A stretch of 9,766 bases of DNA, taken from NCBI RefSeq assembly GCF_000718015.1, contig NZ_JODY01000063.1:1-9766 (forward strand). The letters run 5' to 3'. The position numbers and the translations under genes were made by a program. The notes under the pieces are model-generated. The model saw only the letters and a list, made by a program, of their open reading frames with translations. It did no database searches and was not told the origin of the DNA. Position 1 is the first letter of the stretch, and each line of letters begins with the position of its first letter. This document shows, piece after piece, positions 1-6,832 of this stretch. The stretch is from Streptomyces catenulae. Its GTDB lineage: Bacteria > Actinomycetota > Actinomycetes > Streptomycetales > Streptomycetaceae.

Positions 1-102
1 CCCCCCCCCGTGCCACCGCACCCCCGCAGAAGAACCCCCGCATGACGCCCGGCACCCTGCCCGTCCCACCCCCGGCCGCGGGCGCCGCGCGGCAATGTCA
101 GT

Positions 103-119
103 ACCGGCACCATGCCGGT
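103..119. promoter_or_regulatory. Palindrome just upstream of potD, possible operator
   Basis: Perfect 7-base arms ACCGGCA and TGCCGGT flank the 3-base spacer CCA. It lies 24 bases before the chosen potD start and directly before its ribosome binding site, where a repressor or an mRNA hairpin could block expression. The rest of bases 1-143 is C-rich with no recognisable gene and no convincing -35/-10 pair. The operator role is inferred from position and symmetry only; a transcript hairpin is equally possible. Confidence 0.35.
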
Positions 120-125
120 CCACCT

Positions 126-133
126 GGAAAGGG
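126..133 (+). promoter_or_regulatory. Shine-Dalgarno sequence that sets the potD start
   Basis: The purine run GGAAAGGG lies 10 bases before the ATG at 144. The earlier in-frame ATG at 42 has no such site and would add 34 proline-rich residues ahead of the export signal, so 144 is preferred. A later ATG at 210 gives a more compact Tat leader but has a weak ribosome binding site. Confidence 0.55.
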
Positions 134-143
134 CCCTCCGCGC

Positions 144-1394
144 ATGGAGCACCACCAGCACCAGCCCGCCCCGCTCTCCCCGCCCGAGGCCGCCGCGGTG
201 CGGCGCAGCATGCGCGACGGCCGACTCGCCCTGACCCGCCGCTCCGTGCTGCGCGCGGGCGCCCTCGCCGCGAGCGCGCTCGGCGGCTCGTTCGCCCTGT
301 CCGCCTGCGGTATCCCGCCCGCGGGCCGCACCGACCCGGTCCGGACCCCCGACCACTCGGCCACGGAGAAACGTCTCGCCTTCTCCAACTGGACCGAGTA
401 CATGGACGTCAGCGACGACGGCAAACACCGGCCCACCCTGGAGGCGTTCACCCGCCGTACCGGCGTCACCGTCCGGTACACCGAGGACATCAACGACAAC
501 GACGAGTTCTTCGGCAAGATCCAGGCCCAACTCGCGGCGGGCCAGGACACCGGCCGCGACCTGGTCGTGCTCACCGACTGGCTCTGTGCCCGGATGATCT
601 CCCTCGGCTGGGTCCAGCGGCTCGACCCCGCCCACCTCCCGCACGCCACGAAGCACCTCGCCGCACAGTTCCGCCGCCCCGCCTGGGACCCCGACCGCGC
701 CCACTCCTACCCCTGGCAGGGCATCCCCGCGCTCATCGCGTACAACAAGAAGGCCACCGGCGGCCGCACCGTCGACTCCGTCAGCCAACTGCTGGACGAC
801 CCACGCCTCAAGGGGCGCGTCGGCTTCCTCTCCGAGATGCGCGACAGCGTCGGGCTGACCCTCCTCGACATGGGCAAACGCCCCGAGGACGTCACCGCCG
901 CCGACTACGACGCGGCCCTCGCCCGGATCCGGCAGGGCGTCGACCGGGGACAGATCCGCCGTTTCACCGGCAACGACTACACCAACGACCTCGACAAGGG
1001 CGACCTCGCCGCCTGCATCGCCTGGGCCGGAGACATCGTCCAGCTCCAGAAGGACAACCCGGACATCGCCTACGCCGTCCCGAAGGCCGGCTACATGATC
1101 TCGTCCGACAACCTGATGGTCCCGAACGGGGCGCGCCACAAGCGGAACGCGGAACGCCTCATCGACTACTACTACGAGCCCAAGGCCGCCGCCCGGCTCG
1201 CCGCGTACATCAACTACACCTGCCCCGTCGACGGCGTCCGCGACGAACTCGCGAAGATCGACAAGGAGCTGGCGGCCAACCCGCTGATCCTCCCCGACGA
1301 GGGCATGGCCGCACGGTCCCACGCCTTCCGCGCCCTGAGCACCGAGGAGAACAAGGAGTACGCGCGGAAGTTCTCCGACCTCACCGGTGCCTGA
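144..1394 (+). CDS. potD: Polyamine ABC transporter substrate-binding lipoprotein (PotD-like)
   Basis: Predicted extracellular, membrane-anchored receptor that captures putrescine or spermidine for the permease encoded downstream. The 416-residue protein has a twin-arginine signal: basic N-region, TRRSVLR at 31-37, a hydrophobic stretch at about 38-54, and the lipobox LSAC with Cys55 as the lipidation site. The mature part matches the PotD/PotF family: NWTEY at 82-86 near the start of the domain, DLVVLTDW at about 139-146, WAGD at 294-297 and a conserved C-terminal lobe. PotD proteins are usually about 350 residues; the excess is the long N-terminus. A Tat rather than Sec signal suggests export in a folded state, common for Streptomyces lipoproteins. 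The gene leads the operon with potA, potB and potC. The exact ligand (putrescine, spermidine or another diamine) cannot be read from the sequence. The family call is firm; the start is less so, with ATG 210 as an alternative. Confidence 0.9.
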   Translation: MEHHQHQPAPLSPPEAAAVRRSMRDGRLALTRRSVLRAGALAASALGGSFALSACGIPPAGRTDPVRTPDHSATEKRLAFSNWTEYMDVSDDGKHRPTLEAFTRRTGVTVRYTEDINDNDEFFGKIQAQLAAGQDTGRDLVVLTDWLCARMISLGWVQRLDPAHLPHATKHLAAQFRRPAWDPDRAHSYPWQGIPALIAYNKKATGGRTVDSVSQLLDDPRLKGRVGFLSEMRDSVGLTLLDMGKRPEDVTAADYDAALARIRQGVDRGQIRRFTGNDYTNDLDKGDLAACIAWAGDIVQLQKDNPDIAYAVPKAGYMISSDNLMVPNGARHKRNAERLIDYYYEPKAAARLAAYINYTCPVDGVRDELAKIDKELAANPLILPDEGMAARSHAFRALSTEENKEYARKFSDLTGA

Positions 1395-1405
1395 CCCGCA
1401 CCCCC

Positions 1406-1433
1406 CACGGGGCCCCGCGCGCCGCGCCCCGTG
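1406..1433 (+). terminator. Hairpin between potD and potA, possible partial terminator or mRNA stabiliser
   Basis: Eight-base arms CACGGGGC (1406-1413) and GCCCCGTG (1426-1433) flank a 12-base GC-only loop, beginning 12 bases after the potD stop. There is no T-run. In binding-protein transporter operons such hairpins often protect the receptor message so that it exceeds the permease message; that role is inferred here. The rest of the 121-base gap (to 1515) is C-rich and holds two more GCCCCATG copies at 1460-1467 and 1473-1480, but no gene. Confidence 0.4.
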
Positions 1434-1515
1434 CGCCGCCCCTCCGCCCCCGCCCCGCGGCCCCATGCCCCTGCCCCATGCGCCGCTTCGACCTCCGAGA
1501 CACGGGACGACCGAC

Positions 1516-2676
1516 ATGACGAAGACCGCAAGCCCCCAGAGCGGCAGCGGCGGCGACGTCCGCCTGCGCCGGATCAGCAAGACGTACGGCTCCTTCACCG
1601 CCGTCCACCCCCTCGACCTCACCGTCCCCGCAGGCTCCTTCTTCGCCCTCCTCGGCGCGTCGGGCTGCGGCAAGACCACCACCCTGCGGATGATCGCCGG
1701 TCTGGAGGACCCGAGCACCGGCACCGTCGAACTCTCCGGCGAGGACGTCACCGCCCTGCCGCCCTACAAGCGCCACGTCAACACCGTCTTCCAGAACTAC
1801 GCGCTCTTCCCGCACCTCGACATCTTCGAGAACGTCGCGTTCGGACTGCGCCGCCGCGGCATCAAATCCGTGAAGAAGCAGGTCGAGGAGATGCTCGACC
1901 TCGTCCAGCTCGGCCCCATGGCGCGCCGCAGACCGCAGCAGCTCTCCGGCGGCCAGCAGCAGCGCGTCGCGGTCGCCCGCGCCCTGATCAACCACCCGCA
2001 GGTGCTGCTCCTCGACGAACCGCTCGGCGCCCTAGACCTCAAGCTCCGCCGCCAGATGCAGCTCGAACTCAAGCGCATCCAGACCGAGGTCGGCATCACG
2101 TTCGTGCACGTCACCCACGACCAGGAGGAGGCCATGACGATGGCCGACACCGTCGCGGTGATGAACGGCGGACGCGTCGAGCAGCTCGGCGCCCCCGCCG
2201 ACCTCTACGAGAACCCCGCCACCACCTTCGTCGCCAACTTCCTGGGCACCTCCAACCTCATCGAGGCCGAGGTCACCGGCGTCGACGGGGACGATCTGCT
2301 GCTGCGCGCCGCCGACCGCGCCCTCCGCGTCCCGGCCCGCCGCTGCCCCCATGCCGCCCGCACGGGGGACAAGCTCCTCGCCGGGGTCCGCCCCGAGAAG
2401 ATGGCCCTGGCCCACCCCGACGACGCCGTCCCCGAGGCCCACAACCGGCTCTCCGGCCGCATCAAGGACGCCGCGTTCATCGGCGTCTCCACGCAGTACC
2501 TCCTCGACGTCCCCGGCGTCGGCGAACTCGCCGTCTACGAGCAGAACATCGCCCGCGACGGCCGCCTGGTGCCCGGCGCCGACGTCGTCGCGCACTGGAA
2601 CGGCGCGCACACCTTCGGCCTCGACGCCGCCCAGGACATCAGCGCCGGTGCCGACGTCGACGAGGAGGCCGCATGA
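1516..2676 (+). CDS. potA: Polyamine ABC transporter ATP-binding protein (PotA-like)
   Basis: Cytoplasmic ATPase that powers the importer. All nucleotide-binding motifs are intact in the 386-residue protein: Walker A GASGCGKTT at 47-55, Q-loop Gln93 in VFQNYALFP, signature LSGGQ at 143-147, Walker B VLLLDEP at 163-169, D-loop GALD at 171-174, and switch His201. Residues from about 240 form the C-terminal TOBE-type regulatory domain typical of the PotA/MalK/UgpC class, so length and architecture are normal. The ATG at 1516 is chosen because a GGGA site sits 8 bases upstream and the ABC domain starts shortly after. An in-frame ATG at 1387 would begin inside potD and add a proline-arginine-rich tail that looks non-coding. 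The stop overlaps the potB start by four bases (ATGA), indicating translational coupling. The polyamine assignment rests on the neighbours, because ATPases of this class serve many substrates. Confidence 0.94.
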   Translation: MTKTASPQSGSGGDVRLRRISKTYGSFTAVHPLDLTVPAGSFFALLGASGCGKTTTLRMIAGLEDPSTGTVELSGEDVTALPPYKRHVNTVFQNYALFPHLDIFENVAFGLRRRGIKSVKKQVEEMLDLVQLGPMARRRPQQLSGGQQQRVAVARALINHPQVLLLDEPLGALDLKLRRQMQLELKRIQTEVGITFVHVTHDQEEAMTMADTVAVMNGGRVEQLGAPADLYENPATTFVANFLGTSNLIEAEVTGVDGDDLLLRAADRALRVPARRCPHAARTGDKLLAGVRPEKMALAHPDDAVPEAHNRLSGRIKDAAFIGVSTQYLLDVPGVGELAVYEQNIARDGRLVPGADVVAHWNGAHTFGLDAAQDISAGADVDEEAA

Positions 2677-3605
2677 GCACCGTCACCGAGGCTCCCGCGC
2701 CCGCCCCCGAGGACGCGCCGCCCGAGGTCCGCACGCCGCCGCTGCGCAAGCGGCTCGTCCCGTACTGGCTGCTGCTGCCCGGCATCGCCTGGCTCCTGGT
2801 CTTCTTCGCTGCCCCGCTCGTCTACCAGGCGTCGACATCGCTGCAGACCGGCTCGCTGGAGGACGGCTTCCGCGTCACCTGGCACCTCGCCACCTACTGG
2901 GACGCGCTCGTCCAGTACTGGCCGCAGTTCGTCCGCTCCGTGCTCTACGCCGCCACCGCGACGGGGCTGTGCCTGCTGCTCGGCTACCCGCTCGCCTACC
3001 TCATCGCCTTCAAGGCGGGACGCTGGCGCCACCTCGTGATGATCCTCGTCATCGCCCCGTTCTTCACCAGCTTCCTCATCCGCACCCTCGCCTGGAAGAC
3101 GATCCTCGCGGACGGCGGCCCCGTGGTGGGCGCCCTGAACGCGCTCCACGTCCTGGACGTCACCAGCTGGCTGGGGCTCACCGACGGCCACCGGGTCCTC
3201 GCCACCCCGCTCGCCGTGGTCTGCGGCCTCACCTACAACTTCCTGCCGTTCATGGTGCTGCCGCTCTACACCTCGCTGGAACGCATCGACCCCCGGCTGC
3301 ACGAGGCCGCCGGTGACCTCTACGCACGCCCCGCCACCACCTTCCGCCGGGTGACGTTCCCGCTGTCCATGCCCGGCGTCGTCGCCGGCACCCTGCTGAC
3401 CTTCATCCCCGCCACCGGCGACTACATCAACGCCGAACTCCTCGGCTCCACCGACCAGAAGATGATCGGCAACGTCATCCAGTCGCAGTTCCTGCGCGTC
3501 CTGGACTACCCCACCGCCGCCGCGCTCTCGTTCCTCCTCATGGCGGCGATCCTCGCCATGGTCACCTTCTACATCCGCAAGTCCGGGACGGAGGACCTGG
3601 TCTGA
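2673..3605 (+). CDS. potB: Polyamine ABC transporter permease (PotB-like)
   Basis: Inner-membrane permease, one half of the translocation channel. The 310-residue protein has a proline-rich cytoplasmic N-terminus (about 1-28) and six predicted membrane segments near 31-51, 88-112, 120-140, 176-200, 232-250 and 283-301. The EAA loop that docks on the ATPase starts at EAAGDLYARP (211-220) and runs into the following FPLSMPG. The sequence around ATGDYINAELLG (247-258) is characteristic of PotB/PotH proteins. The start is supported by the strong GAGGAGG site just upstream and the ATGA overlap with potA. The stop shares one base with the potC ATG (TGATG), so the two permeases are probably made in equal amounts. 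Length is slightly above the E. coli PotB norm because of the N-terminal extension. Confidence 0.93.
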   Translation: MSTVTEAPAPAPEDAPPEVRTPPLRKRLVPYWLLLPGIAWLLVFFAAPLVYQASTSLQTGSLEDGFRVTWHLATYWDALVQYWPQFVRSVLYAATATGLCLLLGYPLAYLIAFKAGRWRHLVMILVIAPFFTSFLIRTLAWKTILADGGPVVGALNALHVLDVTSWLGLTDGHRVLATPLAVVCGLTYNFLPFMVLPLYTSLERIDPRLHEAAGDLYARPATTFRRVTFPLSMPGVVAGTLLTFIPATGDYINAELLGSTDQKMIGNVIQSQFLRVLDYPTAAALSFLLMAAILAMVTFYIRKSGTEDLV

Positions 3606-4444
3606 TGACCACCCACGAGACCACCGACGCCGCACCGTGCGCCCGCACCGTGCGGCGCCCCGGCAGGCTCCGCCGCCACCTCGTCACGATCGCCGGACTC
3701 TGCACGCTGGCCTATCTGGTCCTGCCCAACGTCATCGTCCTGGTCTTCTCGTTCAACAAGCCCAACGGCCGCTTCAACTACCAGTGGCAGCGCTTCTCGA
3801 CCGACGCCTGGACCGACCCGTGCGGCGTCGCCGACCTCTGCGGCTCCCTCGGCCTCAGCCTGCGGATAGCCGTCTGGGCCACGCTCGGCGCCACCGCCCT
3901 CGGCACCATGATCGCCTTCGCGCTGGCCCGCTACCGCTTCCGCGCCCGCTCCACCGTCAACACCCTGATCTTCCTGCCGATGGCGATGCCCGAGGTCGTC
4001 ATGGCCGCGTCACTGGCCACCCTCTTCCTCAACATGGGCATCCAGTTCGGCTTCTGGACGATCCTCATCGCCCACATCATGTTCTGCCTGAGCTTCGTCG
4101 TCACCGCCGTCAAGGCCCGCGTGATGAGCATGGACCCGCGCCTGGAGCAGGCCGCCCAGGACCTCTACGCCACCCCCGTACAGACCTTCCTGCGGGTGAC
4201 GCTGCCGATCGCCGCCCCCGGCATCGCCGCGGGCGCGCTGCTCTCCTTCGCGCTCTCCTTCGACGACTTCATCATCACCAACTTCAACGCCGGCTCCACC
4301 GTGACCTTTCCCATGTTCGTCTGGGGATCGGCACAGCGGGGCACGCCCGTTCAGATCAATGTCATCGGTACGGCGATGTTCCTCATCGCCGTCGTGTGCG
4401 TCGTCGTCGGCCAACTGGCCGGCGCACGCAGAAAGAGGAGCTGA
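3605..4444 (+). CDS. potC: Polyamine ABC transporter permease (PotC-like)
   Basis: Second permease subunit, 279 residues, pairing with the PotB-like protein. It has a basic N-terminus and six likely membrane segments (about 26-48, 83-108, 118-142, 149-172, 203-225 and 252-273). The EAA loop reads EQAAQDLYAT (181-190) followed by LRVTLP, and SFDDFIITNF (218-227) matches the PotC/PotI signature region. The start uses GGAGG upstream, within the end of potB, and the one-base TGATG overlap. The first external loop contains DPCGVADLCG (71-80), with Cys73 and Cys79 placed where they could form a disulfide; this short insertion is not in the E. coli PotC sequence as I recall it. The gene ends five bases before the oxidoreductase start, so transport and catabolism appear co-transcribed. 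Confidence 0.93.
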   Translation: MTTHETTDAAPCARTVRRPGRLRRHLVTIAGLCTLAYLVLPNVIVLVFSFNKPNGRFNYQWQRFSTDAWTDPCGVADLCGSLGLSLRIAVWATLGATALGTMIAFALARYRFRARSTVNTLIFLPMAMPEVVMAASLATLFLNMGIQFGFWTILIAHIMFCLSFVVTAVKARVMSMDPRLEQAAQDLYATPVQTFLRVTLPIAAPGIAAGALLSFALSFDDFIITNFNAGSTVTFPMFVWGSAQRGTPVQINVIGTAMFLIAVVCVVVGQLAGARRKRS

Positions 4445-4449
4445 GAACC

Positions 4450-5874
4450 ATGGCACGAGCTGCCATGAACGCCCCGTCCCCCGTCCACGCCCTCGCGGAC
4501 GCCACCCCCGCCCCGTTCTGGCTCGACGACCCCGACCGCCCCGCCGCACTGCCCGCCCTCACCGGCGATACCCACTGCGACCTCCTCGTCGTCGGCGGCG
4601 GCTACTCGGGACTGTGGACCGCGCTGCTCGCCAAGGAACGCGACCCGCACCGCGACGTCCTGCTCATCGAGGGCGCCGAAACCGGCTGGGCCGCCTCCGG
4701 ACGCAACGGCGGCTTCTGCGCCGCCTCCCTCACCCACGGCCTCGGCAACGGACTCGCCCGCTGGCCCGGCGAACTCGCCCGCCTCGAAGAACTCGGCCTG
4801 CGCAACCTCGACGCCATCGCGGACACCGTCACCCGCCACGGCATCGACTGCGCCTTCGAACGCACCGGTGAGATCGACATCGCCACCCGGCCCCACCAGA
4901 TCGCCGAACTGGAGGAGGCGGCCGAGGACGCCGCTCGCCTCGGCCACGGCGACCGGTACACCTTCCTCGACCGCGACGCCCTGCGCGCCGAGGTCGACTC
5001 ACCGACCTTCCACGCCGGTCTCTGGGACCGCGAAGGCGTCGCCATGCTGAACCCCGCGCGCCTCGCATGGGGCCTGAAACGCGCCTGCCGTGACCTCGGC
5101 GTCCGCTTCCACGAACACACCCGCGCCACGGACCTCGCCCCGTACCGCGGTGGCATGGCGGTGCGCACCCTCTACGGCCGCGTCTTCGCGCGCCAGGTCG
5201 CCCTCGGCACCAACGCCTTCCCGTCCCTGCTGCGGCGCGTCCGCCCGTACGTCGTCCCGGTCTACGACCACGCGCTGATGACCGAGCCGCTCACCGAGGA
5301 GCAGCGCGCCGCCATCGGCTGGCGCGGCCGTCAGGGGCTCTCCGACAGCAACAACCACTTCCACTACTTCCGCCTCACCGCCGACCACCGCATCCTCTGG
5401 GGCGGCTACGACATCGTCTACCGCTACGGCGGCGGCGTACGGGCCGAGTACGACCACCACCCCGCCACCTACGCCAAGCTCGCCCGGCACTTCTTCCGGT
5501 GCTTCCCCCAGCTGGAAGGGGTCCGCTTCAGCCACGCATGGGGCGGCGCCATCGACACCTGCTCCCGCTTCTCCGCCTTCTTCGGCACCGCCCACAAGGG
5601 GCGCGTCGCATACGCCGCGGGCTACACCGGCCTCGGCGTGGGCGCCACCCGCTTCGGCGCCGACGTGATGCTCGACCTCCTCTCCGGCGAGCGCACCGAA
5701 CGCACCGAGCTGGAGATGGTCCGCAGCAAGCCCCTCCCGTTCCCGCCCGAACCGCTGCGCTGGGCCGGGATCGGGATCACCCAGTGGTCGATGACCCGCG
5801 CCGACGCCCGCGAGGGACACCGCAACCTGTGGCTACGGGCGATGGACAAGGCGGGCCTCGGCTTCGACAGCTGA
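4450..5874 (+). CDS. FAD-dependent amine oxidoreductase, PuuB/OrdL-like (DAO family)
   Basis: Probable flavin enzyme that oxidises a primary or secondary amine to an imine or aldehyde, releasing ammonia and reducing oxygen. The 474-residue protein has the DAO-family FAD-binding Rossmann motif DLLVVGGGYSG (44-54), the ribose-binding acidic residue Glu74 at the end of the second strand, and SGRNGGF at 83-89, typical of gamma-glutamylputrescine oxidase relatives. The C-terminal flavin segment reads AYAAGYTGLGVG (388-399). Length fits the family. GAGGAG at 4435-4440 is nine bases before ATG 4450; the next ATG at 4465 is too far from it. Position right behind potABCD suggests that the substrate is the imported polyamine or its gamma-glutamyl derivative. 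PuuB function is inferred from motif and context; a sarcosine oxidase-like or other amine substrate remains possible, so no gene symbol is given. Confidence 0.85.
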   Translation: MARAAMNAPSPVHALADATPAPFWLDDPDRPAALPALTGDTHCDLLVVGGGYSGLWTALLAKERDPHRDVLLIEGAETGWAASGRNGGFCAASLTHGLGNGLARWPGELARLEELGLRNLDAIADTVTRHGIDCAFERTGEIDIATRPHQIAELEEAAEDAARLGHGDRYTFLDRDALRAEVDSPTFHAGLWDREGVAMLNPARLAWGLKRACRDLGVRFHEHTRATDLAPYRGGMAVRTLYGRVFARQVALGTNAFPSLLRRVRPYVVPVYDHALMTEPLTEEQRAAIGWRGRQGLSDSNNHFHYFRLTADHRILWGGYDIVYRYGGGVRAEYDHHPATYAKLARHFFRCFPQLEGVRFSHAWGGAIDTCSRFSAFFGTAHKGRVAYAAGYTGLGVGATRFGADVMLDLLSGERTERTELEMVRSKPLPFPPEPLRWAGIGITQWSMTRADAREGHRNLWLRAMDKAGLGFDS

Positions 5875-5915
5875 GACCGGGCGCGGGCCGCACGGGGCCG
5901 CACGGGGCCCGCCCC

Positions 5916-5956
5916 GGTGCCGCCGCATGGGGCCCGCGCCCCATGCGGCGGGCACC
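5916..5956 (+). terminator. Strong stem-loop ending the polyamine operon
   Basis: Eighteen base pairs form between 5916-5933 and 5938-5956, with one bulged G at 5952 and a four-base loop CCGC. The core pairs GCATGGGGC with GCCCCATGC. It begins 41 bases after the oxidoreductase stop. There is no T-run, as usual for high-GC actinomycete terminators. A small second hairpin follows (CTGCCG at 5956-5961 with CGGCAG at 5965-5970). Termination is inferred from structure and position. Confidence 0.65.
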
Positions 5957-6200
5957 TGCCGGAACGGCAGTCGGCACGGGGCGGGGCCTCTCCGCGTACG
6001 CCGACAGCCGTCGTACGAACGGGCCGCCGCTGTGCGGCCGACGCCCCGCCGGGCCCGTACGCGACGGCGGTCCCGCACCCTCGTCCTTCCGACCGCACAC
6101 AGCGGCGGAAAAATTGCTCCACGGACCCGTGTAAGGATGCCGCCCCCGCGCCCTCTCCCCGTGGACCTGCCCGAACGGGCCGGGAGAGCGAGGGAGAGAC
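5957..6200 (+). promoter_or_regulatory. Gene-free leader before the 150-residue gene
   Basis: I see no gene here. The stretch contains a hairpin GGCCGC (6022-6027) with GCGGCC (6034-6039), several GTACG words, and one conspicuous A-rich patch, GGAAAAATTG near 6107-6116. That patch is followed by a small palindrome, CACGG-AC-CCGTG (6119-6130), and TGTAAGGAT. In DNA this GC-rich the patch probably marks the promoter region of the following gene, but I cannot fit a standard -35/-10 pair with normal spacing. Confidence 0.3.
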
Positions 6201-6653
6201 ATGAACGCCGCGGGGGCGAAGCGTGCAGTGGAGTGGCTGGTATCGGCGGCACCCGATCCCGATGCCTGCCGGTGGGAATGGGAACGCAACCCGCTGGGGG
6301 TGGTTCTCCTTCCGGCCGGTCAGCGATGGGACGTACTGATCGTCGACGGGAGACTCGGCTACCCCACCCTCGACGTCCTGACGTGGGTGACACCCCGGCC
6401 CGGCCCCGTCCTGGCCGACTTCGGCGACTCCCGGATGGGCTTCTTCGTCCCGCCGGGCACCGCCACACGCTGGCTGGGCACCGGCGTACGGGGCGTGGGG
6501 GAGGGCACCTGGATCGTCGTCCCGTACCCGGGCCGGGCCACCGGAGGCGTCCGCTGGATCGTTCCTCCTGATGGCCGGGGCACGCTCAACGACCCTGGTC
6601 TTCTCGAACTGGCCCTGCACGAAGCGGCAGCGGTACTCGCCCGCGACACCTGA
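6201..6653 (+). CDS. Conserved Streptomyces-type hypothetical protein, 150 residues
   Basis: Function unknown. The 150-residue protein has no signal peptide or membrane segment and is probably cytoplasmic. It runs from an Ala/Trp-rich helix (RAVEWLV, 8-14) through WEWERNPLGVVLLP and RWDVLIVDG to GPVLADFGDSRMGFFVPPGT, then WIVVPYPG and RWIVPPDG, and closes with a short Leu/Ala helix. The alternation of hydrophobic strands with FFVPPGT resembles a group of actinomycete proteins I have seen related to the non-catalytic part of bifunctional primase-polymerase domains; no catalytic acidic triad is visible, and I hold this link loosely. The start is supported by GAGGG at 6190-6194, six bases before the ATG. 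It is a single-gene unit: separated from the polyamine operon by a terminator and convergent with the PAP2 gene across another stem-loop. Codon use is like that of its neighbours, so it is a real gene. Confidence 0.75.
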   Translation: MNAAGAKRAVEWLVSAAPDPDACRWEWERNPLGVVLLPAGQRWDVLIVDGRLGYPTLDVLTWVTPRPGPVLADFGDSRMGFFVPPGTATRWLGTGVRGVGEGTWIVVPYPGRATGGVRWIVPPDGRGTLNDPGLLELALHEAAAVLARDT

Positions 6654-6688
6654 CGGGAACGGACGCCGGACGGGGCACGGGCCGGACG

Positions 6689-6739
6689 CCCGGGCACGGC
6701 GGGCGCCGCACCATGCGGCGGCGTCGCACCGTGCCCGGG
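6689..6739. terminator. Nested bidirectional terminator between convergent genes
   Basis: Outer arms CCCGGGCACGG (6689-6699) and CCGTGCCCGGG (6729-6739) pair perfectly over 11 bases. Inside, CGCCGCA (6704-6710) and TGCGGCG (6714-6720) form a 7-base stem with loop CCA. It lies 36 bases after the plus-strand stop and about 94 bases beyond the minus-strand PAP2 stop, so it can serve both. The remaining gap to 6832 has a threefold GGGCGCC tandem (about 6796-6816) and two CACGGGGC copies, but no gene. Confidence 0.65.
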
Positions 6740-6832
6740 GCCGTACTCCGCTCTCCACACGCACGCGGCGTCCCACGGCGGGTACGGCCGCACGGGGCGC
6801 CGGGCGCCGGGCGCCGTGCACGGGGCCGCGGG

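Noticed and set aside
42..143. N-terminal extension of potD from ATG 42
   Set aside because: It has no Shine-Dalgarno site, adds Pro/Gly-rich residues before a complete Tat lipoprotein signal, and would cover the palindrome at 103-119.
1431..2672. Upstream in-frame extension of the potB frame by about 414 codons
   Set aside because: It overlaps all of potA in another frame and is Arg/Pro-rich; the true potB start has GAGGAGG and the ATGA overlap.
3637..4449. Upstream extension of the oxidoreductase frame to 3637
   Set aside because: It overlaps potC, is Arg/Pro/His-rich, and the ATG at 4450 has a good ribosome binding site next to the Rossmann domain.
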